A DNA stretch of 64,000 nt from Symbiodinium sp. CCMP2592 (GCA_905221615.1 CAJNDT010001313.1:766501-830500); one strand, 5' to 3'. Numbered from the stretch's first letter, positions 12,085-23,760 are shown. The notes: generated from the sequence alone by a model not told the origin. Numbers and translations: made by a program.

Positions 12085-12250
12085 GTTGTGTTTAAGTGTG
12101 TGTGTGTGTGTATGCATGTAGTTATGTATGTATGTATGTATTTATGTATGTGTGTATACATGTAATTATGTATGTATGTATGCATGTATGTATGTATCTT
12201 CAAACATGGCTGTATATGATTATGTACATACATATACGTGTATATGTACA
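12085..12250. repeat. (GTAT)n/(GTGT)n microsatellite
   Basis: GT repeats pass into imperfect GTAT repeats. Open frames here on both strands (Y/C/M/V-rich) come from the repeat and are not genes. Confidence 0.9.
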
Positions 12251-13019
12251 CATGAACAAATCTGTCAGTGCCTGCAACCAAATCCTGAGCTGCAGGCCCA
12301 AAGCCCATGTTTTGCACTCGCAGATCTGCACTTCCCATGACCAGACAGTATTTTCTGAGACTGCCAATTTGTGTTCGGTGTGGGAAAGGACGTGGCCCAA
12401 CCAAGTACGGCTTTGGCGACGGTGATGCTGAACCAGCCAGAGCCACTTTGGCAAGCATATGCTAACATCCATAGTTCCGTAAGCATTCTCCGAGGCTCCT
12501 ATGCTGTGCGAAGTCCCCAATCCCTAAGCCCTTTAACCCTAAACCCCTACACCCTGAATCCTAAATCCTGAACCCTCGGCTCGCAGAAGTACTAGCTCAT
12601 GAACGAAAGTCCGGCAAGAAGACTGTTCAGGAGGAAGATAAGTTCTGCGGGATGGCCAGGACGTAGCCAAGCCCTTATAGTCCGTCATAGAAGGTATGTG
12701 GGCCACAACAGCAGGTAAAGAGTTTAGGGTTTTGGGGTTTAGGGCAGGTGTTTGGACTAAATGGACGGTATAGGTAAGTTCAGATGGATGAGCGCCTTGG
12801 TGTTGGGCTTAAAACCGCTCCCACACCTCAGTCAGCAGATGCGTCTTGACCTCGGCGCCCTAGACCCCAAGCCCCGGCAGAACCCATAATTATGGGCAGT
12901 GTAAGACACCTCAAGCCCCTATTCTAGATATTAAGGTCCTATAGCAGCTTGGTCGAGGTTTTCCAGAGCCTTCACACACCCTCAAGGTTTGCTCCCGAGA
13001 CCTCTCTAACGTACAGGGA
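12251..13019. other. Intergenic DNA, nothing recognised
   Basis: A minor CCCTAAA tract occurs at 12530-12575 and a TTTAGGG motif near 12720. No coding or structural signal beyond these. Confidence 0.45.
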
Positions 13020-13109
13020 ACTCCAGAAAGTTGGAATATGGTTTCATGGTAGGATCCCCTGTAATTTACCTTAAAGGGGTTACGATAATCATATTCCAAC
13101 TTTCTGGCT
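13020..13109. mobile_element. Palindromic element family 6, copy 1
   Basis: CCAGAAAGTTGGAATATGGT on the left and CATATTCCAACTTTCTGG on the right are inverted complements, with GGTAGGATCCCCTGTAATTT inside. The second copy is at 28308-28392, so this is a dispersed family. Confidence 0.8.
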
Positions 13110-13275
13110 TGTACCTTACGCCTCAGGCCAAAACCTGACAATCTCGCTGGTCGTAAGACAATGCCCCTTCGCCAGGTGCTGCCTAGCAAAACGGCTTCAT
13201 GCGTTCGTCTAGAGATGGTGGATTCTGCGTTTCTGTGCTCGAGTTGAGTGGCTTTGCCTGGAGAGAAGAGGCCCT

Positions 13276-13391
13276 ACATACGGGGTGCCTTATCTTGGGG
13301 TCCTTATAAGAAGGATCCTATTGTTTTGGGGTCCTTATAATCAGGATCCTACTACATTATTAGGGTCCCAAGTCTTCGGAAACTCCCACAT
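13276..13391. mobile_element. MITE-like family 2, copy with duplicated core
   Basis: GGGGTCCTTATAA.AAGGATCCTA occurs twice in a row. The right arm CTTCGGAAACTCCCACAT is intact and the left arm is degenerate, so this is an internally duplicated and partly eroded copy. Confidence 0.7.
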
Positions 13392-13504
13392 GGTTCTCCA
13401 TACTCAGAAGATGTTGCTGTGGCGTCGGGCGGAAGTCCCCGAAACCTAGTTGGAGTGTGCATTTTTCAGCTTGGAGGTCGGGAGCCTTAGCAAAGCAGTT
13501 TACA

Positions 13505-13625
13505 GAGTTAAAATCAACATGATAACCCCTATTAGGGTACTTATACCTCTACCAAGTACCTCCATTAAGTATGATAACCCCATATTAGGGTACTTATACC
13601 TCTACTAGGTACTTACTAAGTCCCC
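13505..13625. repeat. Direct repeat, two units of about 55 bp
   Basis: ATGATAACCCC.ATTAGGGTAC and TTATACCTCTAC.A.GTACC appear twice (about 13518 and 13572). The second ends in TTACTAAGTCCC, an end motif of MITE family 1. Confidence 0.7.
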
Positions 13626-13727
13626 CGACCCTCGACCCAGGGAGCGCAGTAGCTTATAGAGTTATAATAGTTATGATACCGCTTAATACCCCTACTTCGT
13701 ACCTAAACTTAGTACGAGACCCACTGA

Positions 13728-14170
13728 ACCCCTAAACCCCTAAACTCCCTAAACCCCTAAACTCCCTAAACCCTGAAAAACCCCTAAACTCCCTAAACCC
13801 CTAAACCCTAAACCCCTAAACCCTAAACCCCTTAAACCCCTAAACTCCCTAAACCCCTAACAGCCCAAAGCCCTAAACCCCCCGAGGGAGCGCAGCAGCA
13901 TCCTTCCGCCGAACTGGGTTCTGGCCTTGGGCCTGCTGCTGCTCGGCGCGACGGTTGATGACTAGGATGCCCAGTAGTACCCTTATTTCCTTTTTGTAGT
14001 CCTGGGTTCCTTATAAAGTTACCCAATACCAAAAAGAGAGGGCTTTTTATTCTTAGGTTACTGGGTATCCTAGCCTAACCCCTAAACCCTAACCCCTATA
14101 CCCCTAAACCCTAAACCCCTAAACCCTGAACCCCTAAACCCCTAAACCCCTAAAGCCCCAAAACCCTACA
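13728..14170 (-). repeat. CCCTAAA arrays flanking a unique insert
   Basis: CCCTAAA/ACTCCCTAAA tracts at 13728-13885 and 14075-14170 flank about 190 bp of other sequence that includes a short palindrome (CCCAGTAGTACC .. GGTTACTGGG). No gene. Confidence 0.8.
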
Positions 14171-14350
14171 ATGATATGGGACCCCTACTGTACGAGGCCA
14201 AGGCTTCGAGGTCGAGGTTTCGACTTTAAGGCTTGGGGAAATTATCCCCATATCTCATAGGGATCCTTAGGGGTGGGTTCCTTTAAAGGGGTCCAAAAAG
14301 GGATTTATAGGGGTTCCTTAAAGGGATCTATAGGGTTTAGGGCTTCTTAT

Positions 14351-14485
14351 ATAGGGATCCTTAGGGGTGTAGGGGGGAGGGGTGTGGGGGGGACTATATT
14401 TCCTTAAATAGGCCTTATGAGTCCTTATTATGGGCCTTAAGGCCCCCTACCCCCCCCCTCCCCCTACACCCCTAAGGATCCCTAT
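14351..14485. repeat. Large inverted repeat with G-rich arm
   Basis: ATAGGGATCCTTAGGGGTGT plus AGGGGGGAGGGG on the left is matched by CCCCTCCCCCT and ACACCCCTAAGGATCCCTAT on the right. Arms are about 33 bp around a centre of about 65 bp (CTTAAATAGGCC / GGCCTTAAGG). The G-rich arm could also form a quadruplex. Confidence 0.85.
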
Positions 14486-14492
14486 GAATATC

Positions 14493-14650
14493 CGAGTTTC
14501 CAAAAATAGGGGACCCTGATATAGTACCCGAGGACCCCAGAATAAGGTACCCCAACCCTAGTTTCCCAAAATAGGGGACCCTGATTTGGCTAGGATCCTT
14601 TTTGAAGGGACCCCAAGATAACTTACCCCCAATTTCCTGAAACTCCCACA
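14493..14650. mobile_element. MITE-like family 2, composite copy
   Basis: Two family-2 ends in tandem (GAGTTTCCAAAAATAGGGGA at 14493 and AGTTTCCCAAAATAGGGGA near 14560) share one right end (TTTCCTGAAACTCCCAC). This suggests one element inserted next to or into another. Confidence 0.7.
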
Positions 14651-16261
14651 AACATACATCCTGCATCACCCATAGTAAGGAATGTACCATGATTCCCATA
14701 GTTTAGGGTCTTAAAAACAATGCAAGATTTATAATCCACAGAGTGCGCGGTTTCTTCGAAGGCCCAGAGATTGAAATATCCTTTATTTAGGGTTTAGGGT
14801 TTAGGTGTTAAATATAAACTATGGAATATACCTTAAGTCCTTAATGATATTAAGGATTATACTTTAAACATATTATAGATCCTACGATAGTTTACGGTAC
14901 ACTCCTCGACTAAGGGATATTGGAGGGTTTGCGGCGAGGTGTTGTGCAAGGCTTCGGAGGGTCTGTGAGCTGAAGGCTTTTAGCTTGTAGACCCGTTTGC
15001 AGAGCAGGCTTGAAAGAAGAGTTTAGGGTTTAGGGACCCAAAACCCTAAACCCTAAAACTCTAAACCCTAAACCTGCACAGGGGATCCGGAGAGGAAGGG
15101 CATAGCTGCCCGACAACACTTGAAAAGAATGTAGCCTCTGTGCCCTAAGCCCGGAATGCCCTTCTGTAAGCCACCTTGACGGGAATTTAGCCACATGTAG
15201 CCACGACTCCAGTTAGCCAAACCCCTCAACCTTAAACCCCTGGCCCAAACTCTAAAACTGGCTTCTTGGATGTTATAACACCCACATTTTTATAGATGTA
15301 TACAAAAAATATCTGACACATGACACAGAACTCGCAATACAGAATATGTATTAGTCAAAATGCTCCAGTACATGGCAGGAAGTGGTCGAAGTTGTTGCCG
15401 GTACGAGAAACCCTCCACACCGTTTTGTTACCATCCACCTGTCATGTGATCGTTCTTGCCACTGCAGCCTCGGATCTGGACAAATCGTTGGATGTGCAGT
15501 AGACCCGAAACTCTACTTTGGGGGGGTTCCTTCTTATAGCTATAGTATAATGGGCCCCAAAACCCTAAACCCTAAACCCCAAAACTCCGTTCTAATTATC
15601 ATGGCCCCTATCCCTTGCTTCGAGTCGTGGCCTTCTCTTACCGGTGTGGACCCCCCCCCCTGCCCTCACGAGACGAAGCTCCACCGAGAACCAAGGGGTT
15701 TAGGGTTTAGGGTTGCACCCCAAAATGTGCCGAGGGCTCTCTCCCTGCTGACCTGTATTCTTGCCTTTGCGCTCTTTGGTGTGAAGGCGGCTTGGTGTCC
15801 TCGGGTGTAGGGTTTAGGTTGGCGTACGAGAGTGACAGTGAGTGCTTGGAAGAAATTTATAGAACTGCTTACGGACTCTTCACTCGGGCTTCGAGGACTT
15901 TAGGCACTCTGGGCTCTATTGAAGGCCTTGAGTCACACACACCCTGAAACCCTGATAGAGCGCTTATACACAACTGATGGATCTAGGATCGCAGTTTACA
16001 GTGCTTTGGGTTTAGTGGGCCGCTAAGAAAGCTCTTCCGTTGTGCGTCTTTGCTCTGCGGGTCTGCTAGGATGCTCGGTCCAACACAGCGGTCTGAATAG
16101 TTTTTCCGTATGGAAACTATGTAGTATACTCACACAGTATACTCCAACAACAACAAACCTGAGTTCAAATTGTCAATCTACCTTTATTTGCGCTCGCGCG
16201 AACCTTTGCGTTTTTTCACGGGCGTGGTTGGTTCTTCTGGGCATGAACTCACGCGGCATTA
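14651..16261. other. Intergenic DNA with AT-rich palindrome and family-3 copy
   Basis: An AT-rich inverted segment spans about 14775-14935 (AATATCC...ATACCTTAAGTCCTTAATGA ... GGGATATT). Short TTTAGGG/CCCTAAA motifs lie at 15020-15085. A family-3 element carrying an internal CCCTAAACCCTAAACCCC lies at 15514-15612. Nothing else is recognised. Confidence 0.5.
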
Positions 16262-16363
16262 ATAGGGTGGCCTTAATAATTACCAATATTTTGAGGGTTC
16301 CTTATTATAGTTATAGCAAAATGGGCCCCCCCACACCCTATTCTAATTAATAAGGCCCTTACA
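16262..16363. mobile_element. MITE-like family 3 element
   Basis: Holds TTTGAGGGTTCCTTATTATAG and ATGGGCCCCCCCACACCCTA, with a TTCTAATTAATAAGGCCC right end, matching the copies at 680-783 and 15514-15612. Confidence 0.75.
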
Positions 16364-16807
16364 TTAAGGCAGATCTCTGTGGGGCCTTCATTCTGGAGCC
16401 TCGAGTCATCTTCCATCCCAAACCCTAAACCCCTAAATCCCTAAACCCCACAATCCCTAAACTCCTAAATCCCTAAACCCTAATCCCCTAACTCCCTAAG
16501 CCCTAAGTCGTCTTCTGTAACCCCCCCAGCCGACAGAAGAGCCCAAAGGGTCCAAGTAATGGTGTAGTATATACGTTTGGGGCCCAGATACTACCATAAA
16601 CCCCTATAGCACCCTTCAAACGACAACCTCAGAACTTCAAAATGAAGACGTCAAGCAATGGTTCTTGGGCCCTTTGGGAGAGCCCTAAGCCCTAAACCCC
16701 TAAACCCTAACCCCTAAACCCTGAACCTCTAAACCCCTAAACCCTAAACCCTAACCCCCTAAACCCCTAAACCCTAAACCGTCTCCTTGGAGGTGTCCTT
16801 CGTGAAC
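16364..16807. repeat. CCCTAAA tracts
   Basis: Tracts lie at 16410-16510 and 16685-16785. Between them is a pair of inverted motifs, GCCCAAAGGGTCCAAG and CTTGGGCCCTTTGGG. Confidence 0.75.
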
Positions 16808-16846
16808 AAGAAGCGCCTCGCCAGAGACGAGGGTGAGGCGCTTCTT
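16808..16846. other. Perfect 12-bp stem hairpin
   Basis: AAGAAGCGCCTC and GAGGCGCTTCTT are perfect inverted complements around a 15-nt loop (GCCAGAGACGAGGGT). It is GC-rich and unlike the AT-rich MITE palindromes nearby. No terminator context is apparent, because there is no adjacent gene. Confidence 0.8.
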
Positions 16847-16849
16847 CCT

Positions 16850-17400
16850 GCAAGGGTCCTTAAAGGATCATGAGGGGTTCCTTAAAGGGATCCTATAGGG
16901 TTTAGGGTCTTTGGTCCTTACTTAAAGGATCACTTGGAGGATGATGGGACTCAGTAAGTATGGTTATAAGTACCTTGGTTGCGGTTATAAGTAGTTATAA
17001 TACTCCTAACTATACTTATGTTAAGTATAGTTATCCTAATTATAACCCTGGTTACTAAGTCCCATGATCCTTTAAGCATCGGGGGTTCCTTAAAGGGATC
17101 TATAGGGTTTAGGGTTTAGGGTCTACTTAGGGTTCCTAAATAGGGATGTATAAGGGCTCTATAAGAGGGTTTTAGGGTTACTTAAAGGATGTAACAAGGG
17201 TTATATTTAGAGTAACTATACTTATAACTGCTTATACCTCCAACTACGATACTTATATATAACCATACTTACTAAGTCCCATGATCCTCCAAGTAGGGGT
17301 CCTTGGAAAGGTACTATAACGGTTCCTTTAAGGGATCTAATAGGGGTTAGGGGTTGAGGGGTTTTAGGGGTTTACAGGTATTAGGGGCTTAGGGTTTAGC
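16850..17400. mobile_element. Cluster of two MITE family 1 copies and tail motifs
   Basis: Copies at 16931-17077 and 17178-17296 are embedded in GGGATCTATAGGGTTTAGGG and GGTTCCTTAAAGGGATC motifs. The second copy is diverged at its left end. This looks like serial insertion of the same family. Confidence 0.75.
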
Positions 17401-17636
17401 CTCCCGCCCAAGCGTCTTGCCGCACTTGCACAGGTGCTTGATGTCCTGCGTTTTCCAGCAGATTCGGCCTGTCTACACTGGAATTCGCGCGCGCTCTCAG
17501 CATTTTCGGCTCCTGCATGCTCGGTCCACCCACTTCGTGCGTCCGTGCACAGTACTGAAGCGCCCAGCTGCAGGGCGTGCGACACCGCTGCGGCGGCCGG
17601 CTTGTCACCCTGCCAGGGCCGCATCGCAGCCCGCCA

Positions 17637-18500
17637 TGTTAACGTCCACTCAGACCCCATCCGATGTCGCAGAGCATGCATGGGCCAACCATGTTAACGT
17701 CCACTCAGACCCCATCCGATGTTGCAGAGCATGCATGGGCCAACCATGTTATTGTCCACTCAGACCCCATCCAATCACACGCGACATCCATGGGCCAGCC
17801 ATGATAACGTCCACTCAGACCCCGTCCGATGTCGCAGAGCATCCATGGGCCAGCCATGTTAACGTCCACTCAGACCCCATCCGATGTCGCAGAGCATGCA
17901 TGGGCCAACCATGTTAACGTCCACTCAGACCCCATCCAATCACACGCGACATCCATGGGACAGCCATGATAACGTCCACTCAGACCCCATCCGATGTCGC
18001 AGAGCATCCATCGGCCAGCCATGTTAACGTCCACTCAGACCCCATCCGATGTCACAGAGCATGCATGGGCCAACCATGTTAACGTCCACTCAGACCCCAT
18101 CCGATGTCGCGGAGCATCCATGGGCCAATCATGTTAACGTCCACTCAGACCCCATCCAATCACACGCGACATCCATGGGCCAGCCATGTTAACGTCCACT
18201 CAGACCCCATCCGATGTCGTAGAGCATCCATGGGCCAGCCATGTTAACGTCCACTCAGACCCCAATCTGATGTCGCAGAGCATCCATGGGCCAGCCATGT
18301 TGACGTCCACTCAGACCCCATCCGATGTCGCAGAGCATCCATGGGCCAGCCACGTTGACGTCCACTCAGACCCCATCCGATGTCGCAGAGCATCCATGGG
18401 CCAGCCACGTTAAGGGCAGCCATGTCAACATCCACGCAGACCCCATCCGAGTACGCGGAGCATTCATGGGCCAACCATGTTAGCGTCCACTCAGAACCCG
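17637..18500. repeat. 55-bp tandem (satellite) array, about 15-16 units
   Basis: CCACTCAGACCCCATCC recurs every 55 bp (17646, 17701, 17756, 17811 and so on to about 18436). Two sub-types alternate: type A contains GATGTCGCAGAGCATGCATG and type B contains AATCACACGCGACATCCATG. Type B occurs at 17756, 17921 and 18141, with type A and A' (GCATCC) between. The first two B units are 165 bp apart, i.e. three units. The last units are degenerate. Open frames across it follow from 55 not being a multiple of 3 and are not genes. Confidence 0.95.
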
Positions 18501-19887
18501 TCCAATTACGCAGAGCTTTCGGCCCGTAAACGCCGACCTGAAGCCATCCAGCTCCCTCAACTCCGACACTCTACACACCCTTGCATCTTGCCCTTCCAGG
18601 GTTTATGTTGGGATGGATTTTATGTTAAAAAAACATCCTAACATAGAGGGGTTTCTCATCATAGGGAAGTCCGTTTCGTCCTGTATTTTACACTAGTTTC
18701 TGCTTTTGCGAAGACAAACCAATACATAGTCTGCGGCGAGACGTCCGGGCGCAGCGTTTTGGGTTGACGGGTTTAGGGTATGCGTCCTGTATGAATTTCC
18801 AAATTCGGACTTGATGTTGAGATCCCTCAGGCCATCATTATTATAATTACAAAAAAGTTCCAAGTAATTACGGTTATAGTAGGCTCTTAGTATTTAGGCC
18901 CCAAATGTGTATACTATACTATTTTATTGAACCTTTTTAGCTGGTTTCCTTGGCAGCAACGCGTGGATTGAAGCACAGGGTTTAGGGTTTAGGGTAGTTT
19001 GCGGCCGTGAACCTTACAGCCCACTTTCGGACAGCACCTGTTCAGGGCGACTATGCGCCGGTGGGGCAGTCGCGGATCATCCGCTGCTGCAATGCAAAGC
19101 CGCTTGGCGCAGTTAGTTCAAAGGCTTCTTCCCCTCGGGCTTGTTGCTCGGAGTCTTCGAGTTTAGGGTTTGGGGTTTAGGGCTGTTAGGCTTCGTATTG
19201 ATCCAACTTAGCATTGCAATCTGGAGTGTCTGGTGGCAAGGTCATACTGCCAAGCATTTCAAGACCGATGCCTTGCCATGTGCATTTCTTCGCATACAAG
19301 TGCTGTGCCTTATACACGCGATACTGAGTTCCACGTCTTCATCTTTGCATCTCAGAGTCCCGAAACCCCAAACCCTACCTATCTGAGTGCTTTTGTTCTT
19401 GGTTGGTTGCCTGTTGCCGGTGACCAGCTCGCCCAAACGAGCTTTAGCGCGGCATCATGCGGACCGAAAAGGAGCCCTTAAACAAAAAAGCAGGGTTTAG
19501 GGTCTAGGGAGCCCTAAACCCCAAACTAAGACTCCGGAAAGCGAGCCCAGGTATGAGAACTTCCAGAACAAGTCCACCGAAGCCCAGCTTGCAGATGACA
19601 TCGTTCAGCTGGACGACCCTTGAAGTTCCCAAAGCCGAAGTCCTTCTCTCTTAGGGGCGGGCTCAGGTACCGCAGGGCTGGGGTTCCTTTAAAGGGGTTG
19701 CTATAAGGGTACTATACTTCCTGAGAAAGGGTCACTATAAGGGTACTAGAATTCTTCTAAAGAGTCACTATGAGGGTACTAGAATTTCTTTAGTGGAGTT
19801 CGTGACCTTGCACGGTTGCTTTCTGCGCTGGGCGTGCAAGCCCGCATCCAGCTGAACACCAGCTAAGACCTTGTGTGCTGATCTCTA
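18501..19887. other. Intergenic DNA, small palindrome and TTTAGGG motifs
   Basis: A short palindrome lies at about 18608-18650 (TGTTGGGATGGATTTTATGT / AACATCCTAACA). TTTAGGG motifs occur near 18773, 18980, 19165 and 19496. A direct repeat of GGGTCACTATAAGGGTACTA is at about 19725-19790. No gene is supported. Confidence 0.5.
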
Positions 19888-19984
19888 AGGCTCCATGTAC
19901 CCATACAGTATACACTTAGGCCTGAAAGGGGTACCAATATAGGTGCTTAATTAAAGACCTAAGTATGTACCTTGTTATGGAGCC
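19888..19984. mobile_element. Palindromic element
   Basis: AGGCTCCATGTACCCATACA on the left and TATGTACCTTGTTATGGAGCC on the right are inverted relatives, with ACTTAGGCCTGAAAGG and AAAGACCTAAGT nearer the centre. Confidence 0.65.
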
Positions 19985-22425
19985 TGAGGGGATGGCCTTT
20001 GCAGTGCCAGGGGCATTTGACAGTGCACGTGAGGAGCATCACCGTGCGCAAAGATCGCACCCAGACTTAGACTCTGAACGCTCTTCGCCGGGCCCCGGCG
20101 GCGAATGCTAAAGCCAAACATGTCGACTCAAGTTTGCCTGACCTGCAGCATGATGTCTACGGCCTTTGTTGAAGAGCATCGTTGCTGTTTCTGGCTTATG
20201 GTGCGCATTGTGCATGTCCAGGATGAGTACGGATCGGTGGGTTCCTCAGCACCGTTTTGTCATCAGTCTTGTTTATTTCATGCTTCGTTTCATTTTGTTG
20301 CTCGGGCCACGTCGTTATGCCCGTGCAAAGCGCCAAACAGCGAAAGAGCACACGCCCTGCACGCCTAGATGCCTTGACGACGGCGACGATCACGACCACC
20401 ACGAGGGGCTACCAAGGTTACCAAGCCATGACAATGGGGACAAGCGCGACGATCGGGACCACCATCTGCCACCACCACGATGACCAGGACAACGAGGGCC
20501 ACCACCACGAACACGAGCACAACGACCAATGCGACAACCAGCAACCAGTATCAGCACCGCTACGACGACCAAATTGTACATTGTAGGTGCGCTTGACTTC
20601 ATGTCGCTAGTACCCTCGATGACATCCTGCATGAGATGTGAACCGTGAGCCCTTGCTCCCACGAAAAAGAATACCCTCGGAATGCGCGGCTGTATGATAC
20701 AGGTTCACAGGTTCGACGTGTTGGCATAAAAACAGTTCAGTTCTATCACACACAGAAATGCAAGTGACAGTTACCCATGCTTCGGCATCAGAGGTCTCGT
20801 GCTAGCGTCCGTGAGTCAGTGGTGTTGCTTTGCATTTGAACCAAACATGGTGGGTCTCGGGTCGCTCCCCGATATCCGGGAAACGTCCCTGCCGGCCGCG
20901 GTCTCTCAAGAGGTGGGATGCACTGGGGTTGTCGTTTCGGATCGTTTGAGATTTGGGGGTTTTGCATTTTGTGTTCACACTTCAGGGCACACGAGCATAG
21001 TGTCGATATGAAGTTTGGCGTGGGTGAGGCATACCCATGTGCACCTGAGTTCAATTTCCGAGCAGGTTGGTTTCAGATTCAAACATTTGGGTTCTTGACA
21101 CGACGTCGCGTTTCGACATACTTGTACGATTCAAATCACAGAGTAAGCACACGCGTGTTGTGCCACCTGATGAATCGTTGGATTAAGGAACACCAAAAAG
21201 AACTGGTACTTATTCAGTCCTCAGATTATCCTCAAATCCCGAGCCTTCCAGATGCCTGAGCCGATCCAAACCTCGTGGGGGAGTCGAAAGTTGGGCAGTT
21301 CTCCGGGTCCCTTTAGGGTCGGTCCCTTGTGCCGTGCTAATTTGGGGATCTAAAAGGTGAACTACCCTAGCTTCAGGAGACATTGCAAGACAAAGGTCGT
21401 GACCCTGCGAACAAACACGTAAGAGCAAGCAAGCATGTTCGATGTTCGGTGACCCGACAGTTCTACACCGAATGGATGTTCGCTAACATATGAACTCGAA
21501 ACCCCGAGCTCAAAATGCTGACACCTCCAGTGCCCTTTCGACCTTAAATTCACACCCCATATGTGGTCCCTTGCCTTTAGACTCGATGCTCGCATGTTTG
21601 CCACGACGCCCGAAATCTGAACTCCATATTGCGGACCCCCCCGAACAGAATTTGTCAACACTGTACGTAATGACATCGTGTAGCTGCTTGCTCAAAATGC
21701 TAGCGCGAGGCAGGCAGGTGGTCAGAGGTTCAGGCGATTGACACGTGATGGTTTTTGCAGATATCGTGAACAGTAATTGTTGTAGCTATGCAACCCACAT
21801 GCCCAAGGCCCAAATTGAAGCTCTGCTCGTGTACAGGAATGGGAGAAATCGTTCAAGTCTTCACTCAAAGGCGCATACGGTCCAAGGCTTGTAGGCTTTC
21901 TGGATCAGGTAGCGCCCACGGATCCTTCCGAATCATGTTTCGGGCACTTGAAGGCAGAACCACGCTTGGCATTCGGAGGTTGAGGCGCATTTGGTTTGAG
22001 GATAATACGTTTTGAGATTTAGTGGTTCTGGATTTCGGGCCACAAGGTTGCTGCAGGAGGGGGTTCAGTCAGGCGTACACAGGTGGCGAAGTCTTGCAAC
22101 GTGTTAAACCGACAACATGTCTTCCGGAATCCCGAAGCCCAATACTCCTAGCTGAAGCATCCATGTCCCGAGCTTTGTTCCCTGTGCCGGACACTTTTGG
22201 CGTAGGGCAATGCGATGATAAGAGCAATCCGACTGCCTGTAAGTTTTGTTTCGGCCTGCTCAGTCATGTAATTGACTTGTTTGTCCAGGCTGTCTTCGAA
22301 GGCCGCGAGTGAGTGAGTGAGTTTGTCCAGGACAATTATTGGATGACACAGCTCCAGAATCGCCAGCCCCAATTTGGGCACTAGGCCCCAATACGCTACA
22401 CCCCTACAAGCCCACGTCAATAAAT
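19985..22425. other. 2.4 kb of non-repetitive DNA without a supported gene
   Basis: This stretch almost lacks TTTAGGG motifs and MITEs, which is unusual for the first 31 kb. A low-complexity CGACGACC/CACCACGA-rich patch lies at 20373-20570. Open frames of 60-113 codons overlap on both strands, but none shows a domain or a splice-compatible neighbour. It could hold diverged or non-coding transcription units. Confidence 0.4.
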
Positions 22426-22690
22426 ACAGCAGCCTGAACAGCTACGAACAGCTATCAGTCCTTAGGATAGTATATTATGCTCCAAACCTTTTCACATCAG
22501 TCCTTAGGACAGAATCTTTCTAATTATCAAGGCCCCTACATTCGTACCCTTATAGATCCTTTACCGTAGCCCTTATAGTAGCCCCTTTAAAGGAACCCCT
22601 ATTCTAATTCCTAGGACCTTATATCAGGGCCTGGGAAGTGCAGGCAAAGCTCCGACTGTGAGTTTTCCGGATGCCAGCGCTTGTGCACTT
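22426..22690. repeat. Fragments of family 3 and tail motifs
   Basis: CCTTAGGACAGAATCTTTCTAAT, AAGGCCCCTACA and TATAGATCC/AAGGAACCCC motifs occur in degraded order. No intact palindrome remains. Confidence 0.55.
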
Positions 22691-23470
22691 CCGAGACTGC
22701 CGGGGGTTTACGGGATCGAGGGATGTGTAGGGTTCAGGGTTTAGGGGCAATAGGGCTCAGGGTTTAGGGTTCAGGGGTATTAGGGTTCAGGGTTTAGGGG
22801 TTTAGGGTTTAGGGGTTTAGGGTTTAGGGTTTAGGGTTTGGGGTTTAGGATTAGGGGCTTAGGGTTTAGGGTTTGGGGTTTAGGATTAGGGGCTTAGGGT
22901 TCAGGGTTTAGGGTTTAGGATTAGGGGCTTAGGGTTCAGGGGTGTAGGGTTTAGGATTTAGGGGTTTAGGGTTTAGGGGTTAGGGTTTAGGGGTGTAGGG
23001 TTTAGGATTTAGGGGTTTAGGGTTTAGGGGTTAGGGTTTAGGGGTGTAGGGTTTAGGATTTAGGGGTTTAGGGTTTAGGGGTTAGGGGTTAGGGGTGTAG
23101 GGTTTGGGGTTTAGGATTAGGGGCTTAGGGTTCAGGGTTAGGGGTGTAGGGTTTGGGGTTTAGGATTAGGGGCTTAGGATCACGTTCAGGGTTAGGGGTG
23201 TAGGGTTTGGGGTTTAGGATTAGGGGCTTAGGATCACGGGTTAGGGGTGTAGGGTTTAGGGTTTAGGGGTTTAGGGGCTTAGGGTTCAGGGGTTAGGGGT
23301 GTAGGGTTTAGGGTTTAGGGGTTTAGGGGCTTAGGGTTCAGGGGTTAGGGGTGTAGGGTTTGGGGTTTAGGATTAGGGGCTTAGGATCAGGGGTTTTGGA
23401 TTACGGATTTAGGATCGAGGGTTTAGGGGCTTTCAGGGCTTCAGGGTTTAGGGTCAACGGTTTACTGGGG
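22690..23470 (+). repeat. Long degenerate TTTAGGG array with higher-order units
   Basis: About 780 bp of TTTAGGG-type repeat in one orientation. It is built from recurring longer units such as GGTGTAGGGTTTGGGGTTTA followed by GGATTAGGGGCTTAGG, repeated at least six times. This shows local amplification of already degenerate blocks and not telomerase-made arrays. Confidence 0.9.
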
Positions 23471-23568
23471 GTTGAAGTTTGGACGGTTTGGGATCTCAGG
23501 CAGTCTTGGTCTTGGGATGTTTTGTGACATACTCCAACTACATCCCCAAGCCTTTCTCATGCAGGCAT

Positions 23569-23760
23569 TACTTCAAGGATCCTGGGACGTAGTAACTAGG
23601 GTTGTAATTAGGGTACCTATACTTCTAACCCCAATTAAGGTACCTATAACCAAACTAAGTCCCATGATCCTCCCAAGTAGACCCTAATCCCTAAACCCTA
23701 TAGATCCCTTTACATGGAACCCTATAGATCCCTAAGTCCCATGATCCTCCAAGTACTACC
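23569..23760. mobile_element. MITE family 1 copy with tail
   Basis: The copy at 23569-23680 is in reverse layout (GGGTTGTAATTAGGGTACC then CCCCAATTAAGGTACCTATA). It is followed by CCCTATAGATCCCTTTA-type tail repeats ending in a solo CTAAGTCCCATGATCCTCCA end at about 23730-23758. Confidence 0.8.

Noticed and set aside
17417..18474. Open frames across the 55-bp array
   Set aside because: They are periodic by-products of the satellite, with no non-repetitive domain.
17637..18500. CRISPR array
   Set aside because: Units are contiguous 55-bp repeats without unique spacers, in a eukaryotic context.
20105..22312. Possible gene in the low-repeat 20-22.3 kb segment
   Set aside because: Overlapping short frames on both strands, no domain, no phase-compatible splice chain and no GCAAG enrichment.
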